DNA of 64,000 nt from Psychrobacter sp. PG1 (GCF_014897815.1 NZ_JABUZG010000046.1:62001-126000), one strand, 5' to 3'; positions 9,905-22,900 are shown, counted from the first letter of the stretch. The notes: generated by a model not told the origin, from the letters alone. Made by a program: numbers and translations.

Positions 9905-12364
9905 ATGTCTGCCGATACCATCGCCCGCACCGCCTTTAAACAAGGCACCAAACCACTTTACGACTACGACAAACATTGGGCAAGCTGCTACGAGCCAGCG
10001 CCTTATTTGCCAATGAGCCGCAAAGAGATGGACGATTTGGGCTGGGATGCCTGTGATGTCATCATCATTTCAGGCGATGCTTATGTCGATCATCCAAGCT
10101 TTGGTATGGCGATTATCGGTCGTTTACTAGAGTCACAAGGCTTTCGTGTGGGTATCATTGCTCAGCCAGATTGGAAGAGCAAAGACGCGTTTATGGAATT
10201 GGGCAAACCTGTCTATGCTTACGGCGTGACCGCAGGCAACATGGACAGCATGATCAACCGTTATACCGCCGATCGCAAGATTCGTAGCGATGATGCGTAC
10301 TCGCCGGGCAACGTGGCAAATAAACGCCCTGACCGCGCCGCTATCGTCTATAGCCAGCGCTGCCGCGAAGCCTATCCTGATGTGCCAATTATCCTAGGCG
10401 GTATCGAAGGCAGTCTACGCCGTATCGCTCATTATGATTACTGGTCGGATAAAGTCCGCCGTAGTATCTTGATGGATGCCCGTGCCGATGTTTTATTGTA
10501 CGGTAATGCTGAGCGCGCCATCGTCGATGTGGTACATGGTCTGTCTAAAGGCTATAGCTTTGAGCAAATGAGCAAATTGCGCGGTACCTCATATCTATTG
10601 ACGCCAACGCGCCGCCATTGGCAAGACGATATGACTGAAGTCGCTAGTAATGACGTCGATACCGTTGGCCGTGTTGACCCGATTATCAATCCGTATGTGA
10701 TGACCGAAGACGTGGATCAATGCTCAATCGAGCAAGAAAAACCCAGCGATTCACCGGTTGGGCAAGCGCTCTCAGGAATGGCTTCACAGTATCCGGGCTT
10801 TGTGTCTGAACCAGTTGCCAATAAAATTCTAAATGCTGAGCAAGTTGACGAAGAAACGCAAGTGGTGCAAATGCGTGGTTTTGACAAGCCAATGACGGCG
10901 CGTAAGCATAAAATAAAAATGCCACCACGTGAAAAGACGGTCATTCGTCTGCCTGATTATGAGCACGTCAAATCTGACCCTGTGTTATACGCTCATGCCA
11001 GCCGTATCTTACATCTTGAGACCAATCCAGGTAATGCCCGTGCCCTCGTGCAACGTCATAGTAGCGGCGCTGGTAACTCGCATACCTCGATTGACGTTTG
11101 GCTCAATCCGCCACCGATTCCCCTCTCGACCGAAGAGATGGATTATGTGTTTGACTTGCCGTACGCACGTTTGCCGCATCCAAGCTATGGCGATGCACGC
11201 ATCCCTGCTTATGACATGATTAAATTCTCAGTCAATATCATGCGCGGCTGTTTTGGTGGTTGTACTTTTTGCTCAATCACTGAGCACGAAGGACGCATTA
11301 TCCAAAACCGCTCGGAAGAATCTATCCTACGAGAAGTCGAAGCCATTCGTGATACCGCACCTAACTACACTGGCGTTATCTCTGACCTTGGCGGGCCAAC
11401 GGCCAATATGTATCGTCTGAGCTGTAAAGACGAGACCATTGAAAAGAATTGCCGTAAGCCGTCTTGTGTCTATCCTGACGTCTGCGAAAACCTAATTACC
11501 GATCACAGTAATTTGACCAAACTATATCGCAAAGCCCGTGATATCAAAGGCGTGAAAAAGATTCTTATCGCCTCTGGCTTGCGTTATGACTTAGCGGTGA
11601 AAGACCCAGAATACGTCAAAGAATTGGTCAGCCATCATGTCGGTGGTTATCTAAAAATTGCACCTGAGCATTCAGAAGAAAACGTCTTATCTAAAATGAT
11701 GAAGCCGGGCATGGGCAGCTATGATAAATTCAAAGCCATGTTTGAGCAGTACAGCCAAGAAGCGGGCAAAGAGCAATATCTCATTCCTTACTTTATCGCC
11801 GCGCATCCGGGCACGAAAGATGAGGATATGATGAACCTTGCGCTGTGGCTAAAAAGCCACGGCTACCGCGCTGACCAAGTGCAAGCGTTTTATCCAAGCC
11901 CGATGGCGACAGCGACCACCATGTATCATACGCATAAAGATCCACTGCATAAGATCAGCCGTGATGAAGGTGACATGGATATCGTCAAATCTGGTAAGCA
12001 GCGCAAATTGCATAAAGCGTTCTTACGTTATCACGATCCAAAAAACTGGGTATTATTGCGTAAAGCTCTGCAAGATATGGGTCGTGGCGATTTGATTGGT
12101 AAAAATCGTGGCTGCTTAATCCCGCCGTTCAACGCCAGTTTAGAAGGGCGCGATGCGGCACAAGATAGCTATCAATCAGCGCGTAAAAAGAACAGCCGCC
12201 TAGGTAATGACTCGGTGAAGCGTAATAATAATTCGTCAACCAATGGCGCATCCGCTAAAGGCGCTGCGGGTCAAATCACGGTCAGTAAAAACACCAAAAA
12301 GCGCGTGAGCAAAGGCAATTTCCAAACCCAGCATACGGGTCTGCCACCGCGTAAAACCAAGTAG
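9905..12364 (+). CDS. ygiQ: YgiQ family radical SAM protein
   Basis: An 819-residue radical SAM enzyme of unknown reaction. The iron-sulphur motif CxxxCxxC is at C449, C453 and C456 in [11 protein letters not shown]. The N-terminal half (about 50-350) is the YgiQ-specific domain, and [12 protein letters not shown] with later [10 protein letters not shown] gives extra conserved cysteines. The C-terminal 80 residues are basic, low in complexity and rich in K, N and S. Length is slightly above the usual 700-770, due to this tail. It stands alone between a terminator at 9838 and one at 12434. Confidence 0.95.
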   Translation: MSADTIARTAFKQGTKPLYDYDKHWASCYEPAPYLPMSRKEMDDLGWDACDVIIISGDAYVDHPSFGMAIIGRLLESQGFRVGIIAQPDWKSKDAFMELGKPVYAYGVTAGNMDSMINRYTADRKIRSDDAYSPGNVANKRPDRAAIVYSQRCREAYPDVPIILGGIEGSLRRIAHYDYWSDKVRRSILMDARADVLLYGNAERAIVDVVHGLSKGYSFEQMSKLRGTSYLLTPTRRHWQDDMTEVASNDVDTVGRVDPIINPYVMTEDVDQCSIEQEKPSDSPVGQALSGMASQYPGFVSEPVANKILNAEQVDEETQVVQMRGFDKPMTARKHKIKMPPREKTVIRLPDYEHVKSDPVLYAHASRILHLETNPGNARALVQRHSSGAGNSHTSIDVWLNPPPIPLSTEEMDYVFDLPYARLPHPSYGDARIPAYDMIKFSVNIMRGCFGGCTFCSITEHEGRIIQNRSEESILREVEAIRDTAPNYTGVISDLGGPTANMYRLSCKDETIEKNCRKPSCVYPDVCENLITDHSNLTKLYRKARDIKGVKKILIASGLRYDLAVKDPEYVKELVSHHVGGYLKIAPEHSEENVLSKMMKPGMGSYDKFKAMFEQYSQEAGKEQYLIPYFIAAHPGTKDEDMMNLALWLKSHGYRADQVQAFYPSPMATATTMYHTHKDPLHKISRDEGDMDIVKSGKQRKLHKAFLRYHDPKNWVLLRKALQDMGRGDLIGKNRGCLIPPFNASLEGRDAAQDSYQSARKKNSRLGNDSVKRNNNSSTNGASAKGAAGQITVSKNTKKRVSKGNFQTQHTGLPPRKTK

Positions 12365-12433
12365 CTAAAGCTCTGTATATCATTGCTAAATGCAGATGCT
12401 TAAATGAGTGACGAACACTTATTTAAGCTCATC

Positions 12434-12477
12434 AAAAAAGCGTCTATCGGTCAAAAGATCGATAGGCGCTTTTTTAT
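12434..12477 (+). terminator. Terminator after ygiQ
   Basis: AAAAAAGCGTCTATCG and CGATAGGCGCTTTTTT form a stem with one G-T mismatch, ending in a T run. Confidence 0.9.
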
Positions 12478-12699
12478 TTGAAGCGGCTTATTTTTAATAA
12501 ATTCATAATCAAAGCTTAAATACCAATCAAAACGCGCCAAATAATGCGTTACATTAGTCAGTGATTAAGTAACTTAATGAACACGTAACAAACAATTTCT
12601 AACATTCTTCAAGCGCTGTTTTCGTTACCATATGCGCTATATGCTTAACGCATTATTAAAAATAAATACATTATGATTTTTATATCTTTGGAGAATGCC

Positions 12700-13113
12700 A
12701 TGAACACCCTAACTAAATTTGCTGTTGCCCTACCTACCCTTGCCCTATTAAGTGCTTGTGCAACCACGGCTCCTACTACGCCAAATGCATCAAACACGCC
12801 TGCATCAGAAAGCGTCACCGATGCCGCTTATGATCGTATGGCACCAGCACCTTATACCTGTACTGACGACAGCACCATCATGGCTAAACAATCTATCAAT
12901 AAAAAACAAGTGATGCTCAATGCGACCTTGCCTAAAGTAAAATGGGCTGAGCAACCAATCATCTTAAATGGTGATGTACAAGGTGATACCGCAAGCTACG
13001 TTAATGAGTCAAACCCAGAAGCTGTCTATGCATGGCACATGAAAGGCGACAAAGGTATTTTTGCCATCAAATGGGCAAACGGTAAAGAATATCAAGTAAA
13101 CTGCCAAATCTAG
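12700..13113 (+). CDS. Small lipoprotein, possibly MliC-like
   Basis: A 137-residue lipoprotein. The signal peptide MNTLTKFAVALPTLALLSAC ends at a good lipobox (LLSAC, C20). After a Thr/Pro/Ala-rich linker comes a domain with YTCTDDSTIMAKQ near its start and KEYQVNCQI at the end. A cysteine in a Y-x-C near the front, a central AVYAWHMKGDKGIF and a final cysteine resemble the MliC family of C-type lysozyme inhibitors. The match is by pattern only. ATG at 12700 is chosen over 12673 because GGAG lies seven bases upstream and the signal peptide starts there. Confidence 0.75.
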   Translation: MNTLTKFAVALPTLALLSACATTAPTTPNASNTPASESVTDAAYDRMAPAPYTCTDDSTIMAKQSINKKQVMLNATLPKVKWAEQPIILNGDVQGDTASYVNESNPEAVYAWHMKGDKGIFAIKWANGKEYQVNCQI

Positions 13114-13161
13114 TTAGCTAGCTATAAACAGTCTGACAGTTCTAAAAAACTAGCTACTTAT

Positions 13162-13195
13162 AAAAAACAGTCATCATAGGATGGCTGTTTTTTTG
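13162..13195 (+). terminator. Terminator after the MliC-like lipoprotein gene
   Basis: AACAGTCATC and GATGGCTGTT form a stem with a four-base loop, followed by TTTTT. Confidence 0.85.
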
Positions 13196-13378
13196 CGTTT
13201 TGATTGAACAATATTGCATTGAATATCTGTATAAAAACTGACATCAAAACCACAGATTCAGGTTAAGCATTGGTTAGAATGAACGGTTTGCTGCTTTTGT
13301 CTAGAGAAGCAGCAAGAAACCTGTCAAAATAGCGCTGATAGGATATTGTCTATGATTAATAATACTGAGGATACGTCG

Positions 13379-13915
13379 ATGGCTAAGCGCCTAATAAATA
13401 TGATGATCATCGCTACTGCCAGCATGTGGGCACTGGCAGGCTGCGACAACAATGCTGAAACTGCCGCTCAAGCTTCTGAGCCAGTGGTGGCGACCGCAGA
13501 CTCATCAACGACAGCCACTAAGACTATCGACTGGTCAGTCATGGCGAGCGGTGAGAAGCCCGCTGACCCTGCCAATTATCAATATCCGTTTGCACTTGAT
13601 AGCCAAAACGTACGCGACTATGCAGAGTATTTCAAGGTAGATAATGCGACGGCTCAGCATAATCTAACGGTGAGCATGGCAAGTAATGAGGCACTGTCTA
13701 AAGCCTTGGATCAGCTGAGTGAAAGCTATGTCTCGCATGAGCTAACCGATGGCAATGAGATGAAACTCATTATTCATACTACGCCTGATATCGCTGCCAG
13801 TAGCTATGATTACGTGCTGTCTGATGACTTTGCGAAAGGATTGGTATTACCAATTGAAATCAAGCCTGATGGTAAGAAAAGTAAAGCGAAGGCGCATGGA
13901 GAAATGGTAGAGTAA
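13379..13915 (+). CDS. Putative lipoprotein of unknown function
   Basis: A 178-residue exported protein with signal peptide MAKRLINMMIIATASMWALAGC and lipobox ALAGC. The mature part is polar and acidic, starting with an Ala/Thr/Ser-rich linker, then DWSVMASGEKPADPANY and a central part with a predicted alternating helix/strand pattern. It ends in a lysine-rich KPDGKKSKAKAHGEMVE. Two starts are possible: ATG 13379 (GAGGA seven bases upstream) and ATG 13352; the first puts the signal peptide at the very N-terminus. No family recognised. A REP palindrome begins nine bases after its stop codon. Confidence 0.75.
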   Translation: MAKRLINMMIIATASMWALAGCDNNAETAAQASEPVVATADSSTTATKTIDWSVMASGEKPADPANYQYPFALDSQNVRDYAEYFKVDNATAQHNLTVSMASNEALSKALDQLSESYVSHELTDGNEMKLIIHTTPDIAASSYDYVLSDDFAKGLVLPIEIKPDGKKSKAKAHGEMVE

Positions 13916-13923
13916 TTTAATTT

Positions 13924-13944
13924 GTAGGGTGCGCCCTGCGCACC
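13924..13944 (+). repeat. REP palindrome, left of the RAYT gene
   Basis: GTAGGGTGCGCCCTGCGCAC: a GTAGG head followed by a perfect seven-base stem GGTGCGC/GCGCACC with a three-base loop. It is repeated in inverted orientation at 14542-14562 with one base difference, the arrangement typical of REP sequences mobilised by REP-associated tyrosine transposases. Confidence 0.85.
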
Positions 13945-13977
13945 GATAGAGTATTAAAATTCATACGGTAAATATAA

Positions 13978-14532
13978 ATGTCACAATACATTCGTTCATA
14001 CACGAAAGGTGCTACCTACTTTTTTACTTTGGTGTCATACGATCGAAGAAAAATACTGTGTGAAGATGACTTCTTAAAAGCCTTTAAAAAAAGCATCAAA
14101 CAAGTTCAACAACAATATCCTTTTAAAATCATTGCATGGGTACAAATGCCCGACCATCTACACTGTATTTGGAAAATGCCTACTGACGATGCTAATTATA
14201 GTATGCGTTGGTCGCAGATAAAACGATTAACCACCCAAGCTTGTCCGCAATATCATTTACCAATAGATGTGTTAAGCCGTTCAAAAATTAAAAGAAGCGA
14301 AAGAGGTATTTGGCAACGTCGATTTTATGAACATGAAATAAAGGACGAAACAGATTTCATGAGACATATGGATTACTTGCACTATAATCCTGTTAAGCAT
14401 GGGTTAGTTCAAAAGGTAGGAGACTGGCCATATTCGAGCTTTCATCTTTATGTGAGGCGATATGTTTATGCGGAAGACTGGGGTAATGATTCTATTGGTT
14501 TTTCAGAGAGTTTTTCAGATAAATTAGAGTAA
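13978..14532 (+). CDS. REP-associated tyrosine transposase (RAYT, TnpA-REP, IS200-like Y1 family)
   Basis: A 184-residue HUH-superfamily single-strand DNA endonuclease. The HUH metal-binding histidines are H60 and H62 in MPDHLHCIW. The catalytic tyrosine is expected near the C-terminus in MDYLHYNPVKHG (Y133 or Y136), a stretch diagnostic for RAYTs. Family members are domesticated relatives of IS200/IS605 transposases that bind and cut REP hairpins, usually as single-copy chromosomal genes. The gene lies between two inverted REP palindromes (13924-13944 and 14542-14562). Length is normal and all motifs are intact. Confidence 0.93.
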   Translation: MSQYIRSYTKGATYFFTLVSYDRRKILCEDDFLKAFKKSIKQVQQQYPFKIIAWVQMPDHLHCIWKMPTDDANYSMRWSQIKRLTTQACPQYHLPIDVLSRSKIKRSERGIWQRRFYEHEIKDETDFMRHMDYLHYNPVKHGLVQKVGDWPYSSFHLYVRRYVYAEDWGNDSIGFSESFSDKLE

Positions 14533-14541
14533 TTTTTCTAA

Positions 14542-14562
14542 GTGCGCTGGGCGCACCCTACG
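14542..14562 (-). repeat. REP palindrome, right of the RAYT gene
   Basis: Read on the minus strand this is CGTAGGGTGCGCCCAGCGCA, the same GTAGG head and stem as 13924-13944 with T to A in the loop. It is in opposite orientation, so the RAYT gene sits inside an inverted REP pair. Confidence 0.85.
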
Positions 14563-14582
14563 CTAACTTTTCTGAGTGGAAA

Positions 14583-15014
14583 GTGGAAGAGCGAATAAGA
14601 TTAGGTCTTCAACCGACGTTGTACACACCAGCTAAGATCGAAGAATACGAAGAATACGAAGAATACGAAGAAAGCCTATACGATGATAGCTATTTTGATT
14701 TTGAAAATTTTGTAGATTATCTCTGGGATATAGAGCCCCATGACTATGGGGACAAGGGGTGGTATCCGTTTATTATAAATCATAAAGACGAAACCAAGCT
14801 GGTCATCATTCATATAAGTCGCAATCCTAAAAATCTAGACGATTATCCTGAGGATTTCAAAGAGTATGAAAGGTTTTTCAATGCCGATAAGTCACCTAAA
14901 CAACCCAAATATTTTGATGAACACTATTGGTCAGTAAAAGTAATAAAGATGAAGACGGCAGAAATGCTGTCGGTATTGGATGAAGCCTATGATTATTTGT
15001 TTGTGTCTTCGTAA
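14583..15014 (+). CDS. Hypothetical acidic protein with an EEY tandem repeat
   Basis: A 143-residue acidic protein; no family recognised. It starts with GTG at 14583, 20 bases after the right REP. No good ribosome binding site precedes it, and the frame stays open upstream through the REP into the end of the RAYT gene, so the original N-terminus may have been lost or displaced. Residues about 19-30 are an EEY repeat encoded by a nine-base tandem repeat GAAGAATAC (14637-14672). The rest has aromatic/acidic stretches (YFDFENFVDYLWD) and ends in a helical EMLSVLDEAYDYLF. Base composition is AT-rich like its right neighbour. Confidence 0.55.
   Translation: MEERIRLGLQPTLYTPAKIEEYEEYEEYEESLYDDSYFDFENFVDYLWDIEPHDYGDKGWYPFIINHKDETKLVIIHISRNPKNLDDYPEDFKEYERFFNADKSPKQPKYFDEHYWSVKVIKMKTAEMLSVLDEAYDYLFVSS
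14637..14672 (+). repeat. Nine-base tandem repeat in coding sequence
   Basis: Three full copies of GAAGAATAC and a partial fourth. Unit length is a multiple of three, so changes in copy number would add or remove EEY without a frameshift. Confidence 0.85.
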
Positions 15015-15157
15015 CGTACGATTTATTTATCATTGATTGGAATATTTAGAAAACAGATCAGTTGTAGATTGCACCTAGTACGCATGATTCGGCTAATTTA
15101 AGTCAGTAATAAATATGATAGTTTATATAAATCAGTATCATTAACTAAGAGTGATTT

Positions 15158-16213
15158 ATGGATACCTACCAAAAAATATTTGAGAAGATATTACAGGAAG
15201 CCTCTGAAAAAGCTAAGAACATTTTATCAGAAGAGAAAATAAAAGATTTTTTGGATTCTACTGCTTCGGATTTTATCTATGAAACTATACCGGAAATAGC
15301 TGATAATATTGTTTCTTCATTAAAAGAAAGGTCTGAAGAGCAGCTAAAATTAGTTAGAGATTATCAGAAGGGGTTCATAAATAGGAATACCGAGAGATGG
15401 GAAAGAGGTTTCAATGCTTTAGAAATTTTGATTATTGTTTGTACCGAAGCAGGAGAAGAGTTCAATAACACTCATAGAGAGCATGCAGTTCAAGAGCGAA
15501 ACATACAGTTTGATCTTGTAGTTCGCTTACACGCTCGAGCCTGTCATATTTCATCGGAGATACTTTGGCTTCTCAAAGGAGGTTTTGCCGACGCTGCTCA
15601 TGCAAGATGGCGTGCATTACATGAAGTAGCAGTTACAGCTCTGTTTTTGCTTAATCATGGAAATGAGCTTTCTATTCGTTATTATGAGCATGAAGCGATA
15701 GAATCTTATAAAGCTATGAAGCAGTATAATAAATATAAATCAAGGCTAAGCATTAAAGAGTTTTCTGAAAAAGAGCTAATAGAATGTAAGGTAGCTCGTG
15801 ATAAAGCAATTAATAAATACGGGCAAGACTTTGAAGGGAGCTATGGATGGGCGGCAGACGTATTAAATAATAAAAGACCTAATTTTTCTAATTTAGAAGA
15901 AGCCGTTAAGCTTGACCACCTTCGCCCATATTATAAGTGGGCTAGCCAAAATATACATGCAAACGTACATGGAATTAGAAATAAACTTGGCTTAGCTGAA
16001 GCAAAAGAAGACGTTCTACTGGCAGGAGCAAGCAACTCCGGAATGACTGATCCTGCTGACTTAACAGTCTTATCTCTCTCACAGATTTCAGTTGGCTTAC
16101 TTACAATTTATTCAAACATGGATTCTTTAATTACACAGTATGTAATTAAAGAATTAGGTTCTAACATCGGTGAGTTATTTTTAGAGATTGAAAGTCAACA
16201 GCCACTTCGCTAA
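15158..16213 (+). CDS. DUF5677-like protein
   Basis: A 351-residue, mostly helical, soluble protein. The segment RLHARACHISSEILWLLKGGFADAA followed by ARWRALHEVAVTALFL (about residues 128-160) resembles the core of DUF5677, whose members have no known function. Later HLRPYYKWASQNIHANVHG gives conserved-looking histidines. The N-terminal 70 residues are amphipathic helix. The DNA is AT-rich compared with flanking housekeeping genes, suggesting acquisition. It lies between the right REP of the RAYT unit and a degenerate third REP. Confidence 0.7.
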   Translation: MDTYQKIFEKILQEASEKAKNILSEEKIKDFLDSTASDFIYETIPEIADNIVSSLKERSEEQLKLVRDYQKGFINRNTERWERGFNALEILIIVCTEAGEEFNNTHREHAVQERNIQFDLVVRLHARACHISSEILWLLKGGFADAAHARWRALHEVAVTALFLLNHGNELSIRYYEHEAIESYKAMKQYNKYKSRLSIKEFSEKELIECKVARDKAINKYGQDFEGSYGWAADVLNNKRPNFSNLEEAVKLDHLRPYYKWASQNIHANVHGIRNKLGLAEAKEDVLLAGASNSGMTDPADLTVLSLSQISVGLLTIYSNMDSLITQYVIKELGSNIGELFLEIESQQPLR

Positions 16214-16242
16214 GAATTCAAAATTTATTAAAGGATAGCAGG

Positions 16243-16271
16243 AAGCGCCGGGCGTACTACCCTGCGCTAAC
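16243..16271 (-). repeat. Degenerate third REP-like sequence
   Basis: GCGCCGGGCGTACTACCCTG with the following CGCTAAC lines up with 14542-14567, same orientation, with small insertions and two substitutions in the stem. It lies between the DUF5677-like gene and the end of ligA. Confidence 0.55.
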
Positions 16272-16339
16272 TCAAATACATTTAGAAAATTACCTTTAAG
16301 GAGTTTTCTCTTGCGAACCTAACAAAGCAATGCTTTGTT

Positions 16340-18603
<2,264 letters not shown>

Positions 18604-18631
18604 TAGCATTTTGCAGAAACCAAAGCCCATT

Positions 18632-18669
18632 AAAAAAGGCAAATAACGTCAAGCGCTATTTGCCTTTTA
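18632..18669 (-). terminator. Terminator after zipA
   Basis: Minus strand AAAAGGCAAATA and its complement form a 12-base stem ending in TTTTTTA, 57 bases past the zipA stop. Confidence 0.85.
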
Positions 18670-18725
18670 GAATACTGCTAATATGAATCAGCTTTTATTA
18701 ATCAACCTGTATTAATACATTAAAA

Positions 18726-19742
18726 CTAACCTTCATAATCACGAACTTGGTTACGCAATTGCTGCTTGTATTCAGGAGTGATTGGTTCGTTCTCTTCATC
18801 GAGCATAATGGCGTCCAAATCACTTGCCATCATATAAGCGATGCTCATCATACTATCGAAGCTACGCAGTGCTTGTGGATGCGGCAGCGATAAGAATACT
18901 ACCACGCCATTATAGGTATTGGTCGCCACGCTATGCGGATCAAAAGGCGCGATGCCACTATCAGTGATACCCATCATGCTAAACCATAGCATGCCCGTAC
19001 CGTCTTTTTGCTCATAACGATGGAACATGTTCATAGCGCCATAGCGCAGACCATACTTATCAATTAATGCCAATAAATCACGACCACGGATAATCGCGGC
19101 TGGACGGTCGCGATATTGATGCGGCAAGATAGTGATATTAATGTTGTCTTTGGCATTGATGAGTGGACCGTTTTGCGCTTCATCCACTGGCTCTGAGAGA
19201 TGCTGATCGAGTATCGGACTGTTATTATCGAAGCTTGGCTCGTCTGCAGTATCAATAGAGGGCATCAAGCTGTCAGTTGCCGACATCAAGCTAGAAAATG
19301 CATCAGGCTCTTGCTCGATATGCATCTGCTCAGCGGCTTCTGCAAACTCGCTGTTGTCAGCACGCTGCTGCTCTGCTTGCCAGCGCACATAGTCAGCATC
19401 ATCTATTGTGTCAGTATCGCTGTCATTAACATCCGCATGCCCAGCTGTCAGCTGCGTATCAACATGGGTATGAGATTGGGTCAAAGGCTCGTCTTCGACC
19501 ACCGCATTTAGATAACTGCGATCAGGGGCGATACTTGTTTCGCCAGCGACTGTATCATCCAAGTCTGGCTGATCGACGATATTGCGTTCATGGCGCGGTA
19601 TGATAGGAATACCGTTTTTATCATAATTGACCGCTACCGCTTCAGCATTGCTGCGGCGCTTAAAGCTACGAATGACCATAAATAGCCCTGCAAGCATGAT
19701 AAATGCGGCAATGGCAATCAATATAAACTGAATAGCGGTCAT
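18726..19742 (-). CDS. zipA: Cell division protein ZipA
   Basis: A 338-residue bitopic membrane protein that tethers FtsZ to the inner membrane. The N-terminal membrane anchor spans about residues 4-24 (FILIAIAAFIMLAGLFMVI) followed by basic KRRSN. A long acidic, low-complexity linker runs to about 195. The C-terminal ZipA domain (about 200-338) has INITILPHQ, LLALIDKYGLRYGAMNMFHR and VVVFLSLPHPQALRSFD, the FtsZ-tail-binding fold. Gene order after smc supports the call. The linker is more acidic than the P/Q-rich linker of E. coli. Confidence 0.93.
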   Translation of the reverse strand: MTAIQFILIAIAAFIMLAGLFMVIRSFKRRSNAEAVAVNYDKNGIPIIPRHERNIVDQPDLDDTVAGETSIAPDRSYLNAVVEDEPLTQSHTHVDTQLTAGHADVNDSDTDTIDDADYVRWQAEQQRADNSEFAEAAEQMHIEQEPDAFSSLMSATDSLMPSIDTADEPSFDNNSPILDQHLSEPVDEAQNGPLINAKDNINITILPHQYRDRPAAIIRGRDLLALIDKYGLRYGAMNMFHRYEQKDGTGMLWFSMMGITDSGIAPFDPHSVATNTYNGVVVFLSLPHPQALRSFDSMMSIAYMMASDLDAIMLDEENEPITPEYKQQLRNQVRDYEG

Positions 19743-19956
19743 AAGAGATACATCCTAATATATGACAAAAGGGAATACATAAGAGGGAATAAATGGCAAT
19801 AGTCTAGCATGGCTAATGAATATCGTCACCATATAGTCATCGTTTACCGTGAGGCTGACACACTTGCGTGACGTTGTAATATTGGCACATCATTTCTAAC
19901 TATACCACTGACAATTGCTGCCAGTTATCAATTATTTTTGCTATTTAGCGCTGCTC

Positions 19957-22900
19957 TTAGTCAGAAAGGTAACGTGCCGCCTCATCAAGTGAGACGCTGA
20001 CCAAAGTAGAAATGCCCGCGCTTGGCATGGTAACGCCTTTTAACTCATCGGCAATCTGCATCGTCAATTTATTATGGCTGATAAAGATAAACTGCAAATC
20101 GTCTGCTAATTCATGAATGAGACTGGTAAAGCGGGCGACGTTGGCATCATCAAGCGGCGCATCAACTTCATCTAGCACACAAAATGGCGCAGGATGCTGC
20201 TTAAATATCGCAAAAATCAAACTCAGTGCAGTAAGCGTCTTCTCGCCGCCTGACAGCACAGCGAGACGGCTATTACGTTTGCCCTTTGGTTGCGCCATCA
20301 AGGTTAGCCCTGCCCGCCACTGTTCTGATTTTGGTGCATTAACAGGCATATCATCCGTATTGAGCGTTAAACTGGCTTGCCCGCCACCAAACACTTTGGC
20401 AAATAAATTGGCAAGCTCAATATTGACGGCATCGAGCGTCTGCATAAATAGCGTCTTGGTGGTCTCATCAATTGAGGCAATCGCCTCCGTTAACGTCTGC
20501 ATACTGGCAGCAATATCGGCTGTCTGCTGCGCGAGTGGCTCTAAGCGTTCATTAACCTCTGCCAACTCTGCAACGGCTGCCAAGTTGACTGCGCCAATTT
20601 TGCTTAGCTGCTGCTCAAGCTGCTCGCGCTCAGACTCAAGATCAGCGATTTTATCTGGGCGCACACGGCGATCATGAGCGATAAAATCTGCTAATAAGTT
20701 TGAGACGCTCATCACTTGTTGCTGATGCTGTGGGTGCTGCGCTATGTCCGATTGTGCTTTATATTTATGACTCACCTTATAATAAGCATCTAGCGCTTCT
20801 TGCGTATGGCTACTAGCATCCTCTAATTTTGCAGCGCTTAATGCCAACTCGGTCGAGTGATGGGCAAGCGCGCTTTGCTGGGTTTGCAGTGTGTTTTGTA
20901 AGCTATCTAGCTCTACTTGCTGCTGATTGTATTCTTGCTTGAGCACCGTTAATGCGGTTTCTCGCCCTGTTAATACAGCCTGCTGCGCATCGCACGCTGT
21001 TTGTGCCGTCTGCAATTCGGCTTGCAGTGCTGGCAGTGTATTTTGCTGCTGCTCATGACGCGTCTTTAGATTTTGCTCGCTTTGTAGCGACTTTTCAAAT
21101 TGCGCACTTGCCCGAGCAAGACTACTGACACTATGTTCTAAACGCATCTCGCTTTGTTGAATACGAAGTTGCAAGGCTTGCCAAGCGTCATCATCTGCTT
21201 GGCGATTACGACTTAGCTCACTGCGCTCTGCTTGTAATTGCTGAGTTGCCGCACGAGCATCGGCGATTTGTGGCGTTAGCGCTGCTATTTTGTTTTGGAT
21301 ATCTTGCTGCTCATGATTGAGCGATTGTTGTTCCTGCACCAGCTCCTGTTGCTCTTGCTCAAGGGCTGCTTTATCAGCATTGAGGCGGTGGCTGTCCGCT
21401 TGCAAACGTTCAGCGTTAGCGCGCTGAGTAGTGAGCTTTTGCTGATACTGATGCTTATCGCGGGTTAATTGCTCAGCTTGCGCGCGTGTTTCTTCTAAGC
21501 TGACAGTCATTGCATCATAGTTACGCTGGTTATTAGCAATCGCCTTTTGCTGGTCTTGTATCTTTGTTTCAAAATCATCGAGCAACGCTTCTAACGCTTG
21601 CAAACGGCTGCGCTGCTGCAAACGCTGGGTTAAAAATTGACTGTTGCTGTTATTGCTACCATTTTGTCCATCTTGCGCACCAGCAAATTTACTGAGATTC
21701 ATCGTACCCTGACGACTGATAAGCCAGCCGTCAGTCGTTAGTAAAATAGCTGACGAGGGCAATACTTTTAAAATCTTAGCAAGCGCTTCTAACGTTTGTT
21801 TATTATCTGTCTCAGGCTGTGCAATATATAAATAGCACTGCCGCCAAAGCGCTAAGTTCGGTGCGCTAATCAGCTGTGATAAAGGCAGTATTTTATCAAT
21901 CAAACTCTCAGGCAATTCGCTAACCAGTGGCTTTGTATTTACCTCATTTTTCTTAGCGGATAGCCATAAACTATGACCCGTTTCTATTTTAATTGATGAC
22001 TTTTCCACTGTATTGGTTTGCGCATTTTGATAAACAAATAAATCTTTTAACTCATGCTCAAGCACCTGCCATAAGCTATGCGTTTGCTCGGAGTCAGCGC
22101 TCACGTTATTAACATTTGGTTGATAAGTTTGGTTAGAAACCAGCACATGGCTGTCTAACCATAATGCCAACACACTATCGAGTAGCTTGGCATGCTGCTG
22201 ACCTTTCGCGCTTAACTCAATCTGATCACGCAAGGTGGTAATGGTCAATTGGCTATAGTCGCTGACTATTTTGCTTTCTAAATCACTTTTAACATCAGCA
22301 GTTTTTGCATCAGCAGACTGTTGCGATTTTGATGCCGGCTTAGGATGCAATATTTGATGCAGGGTATCGTACTCACCTGCCAATACGGCGTGGCGCTTCT
22401 CACTCTCGCTAAGCTCACGCTGCTGCGTGTGCAATTGCTGCTGTAAATCCTGCGCTTGCGGTTGTAGCTCAGACAGTCGCTCATCGACGCTGTCTTGTTG
22501 GCGTTCAATCTGATGCAATTGTTTGTTTAGCTCAGCAACTTGCGCCGCTAACGTCTGCTGTAGGTTTTGTGCATCCGTTGGCGCTTGTGCATCAGAGCCC
22601 TTATTATTGCTAGATGTTGATAGCGACTGTTTTAGTTGCTGCCATAAATGCTGCCAGTTTGTATGACGACGTTGCCATTTTTCATTATTTTGCTGATAAC
22701 GTTTTTGTGCTTGGCTATTAATCGCTTGCTGCTGTTCTAGCGAGCGAGCTTCATCCTGCAAGCGTGATAGCTGGTTTTGCGTGTCATGGTAGGCGCGCTG
22801 TAATGGCTGCTCGTTGCGTTTATGCGAATCGCGTTTATTCGTTAATTCAATAAGCTTCGGACGCAATGCTTCTAGCACAGTCTGCTGCTCGGCTTGCTCA

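Noticed and set aside
14637-14672. Short tandem repeat considered as a CRISPR array
   Set aside because: Units are nine bases with no spacers and sit in a reading frame. No CRISPR array or cas gene was seen in the window.
20117-20677. Long open frame of 186 codons on the plus strand inside smc
   Set aside because: It lies fully antisense to a well-supported gene and has no family features; the frame is open because of smc codon bias.
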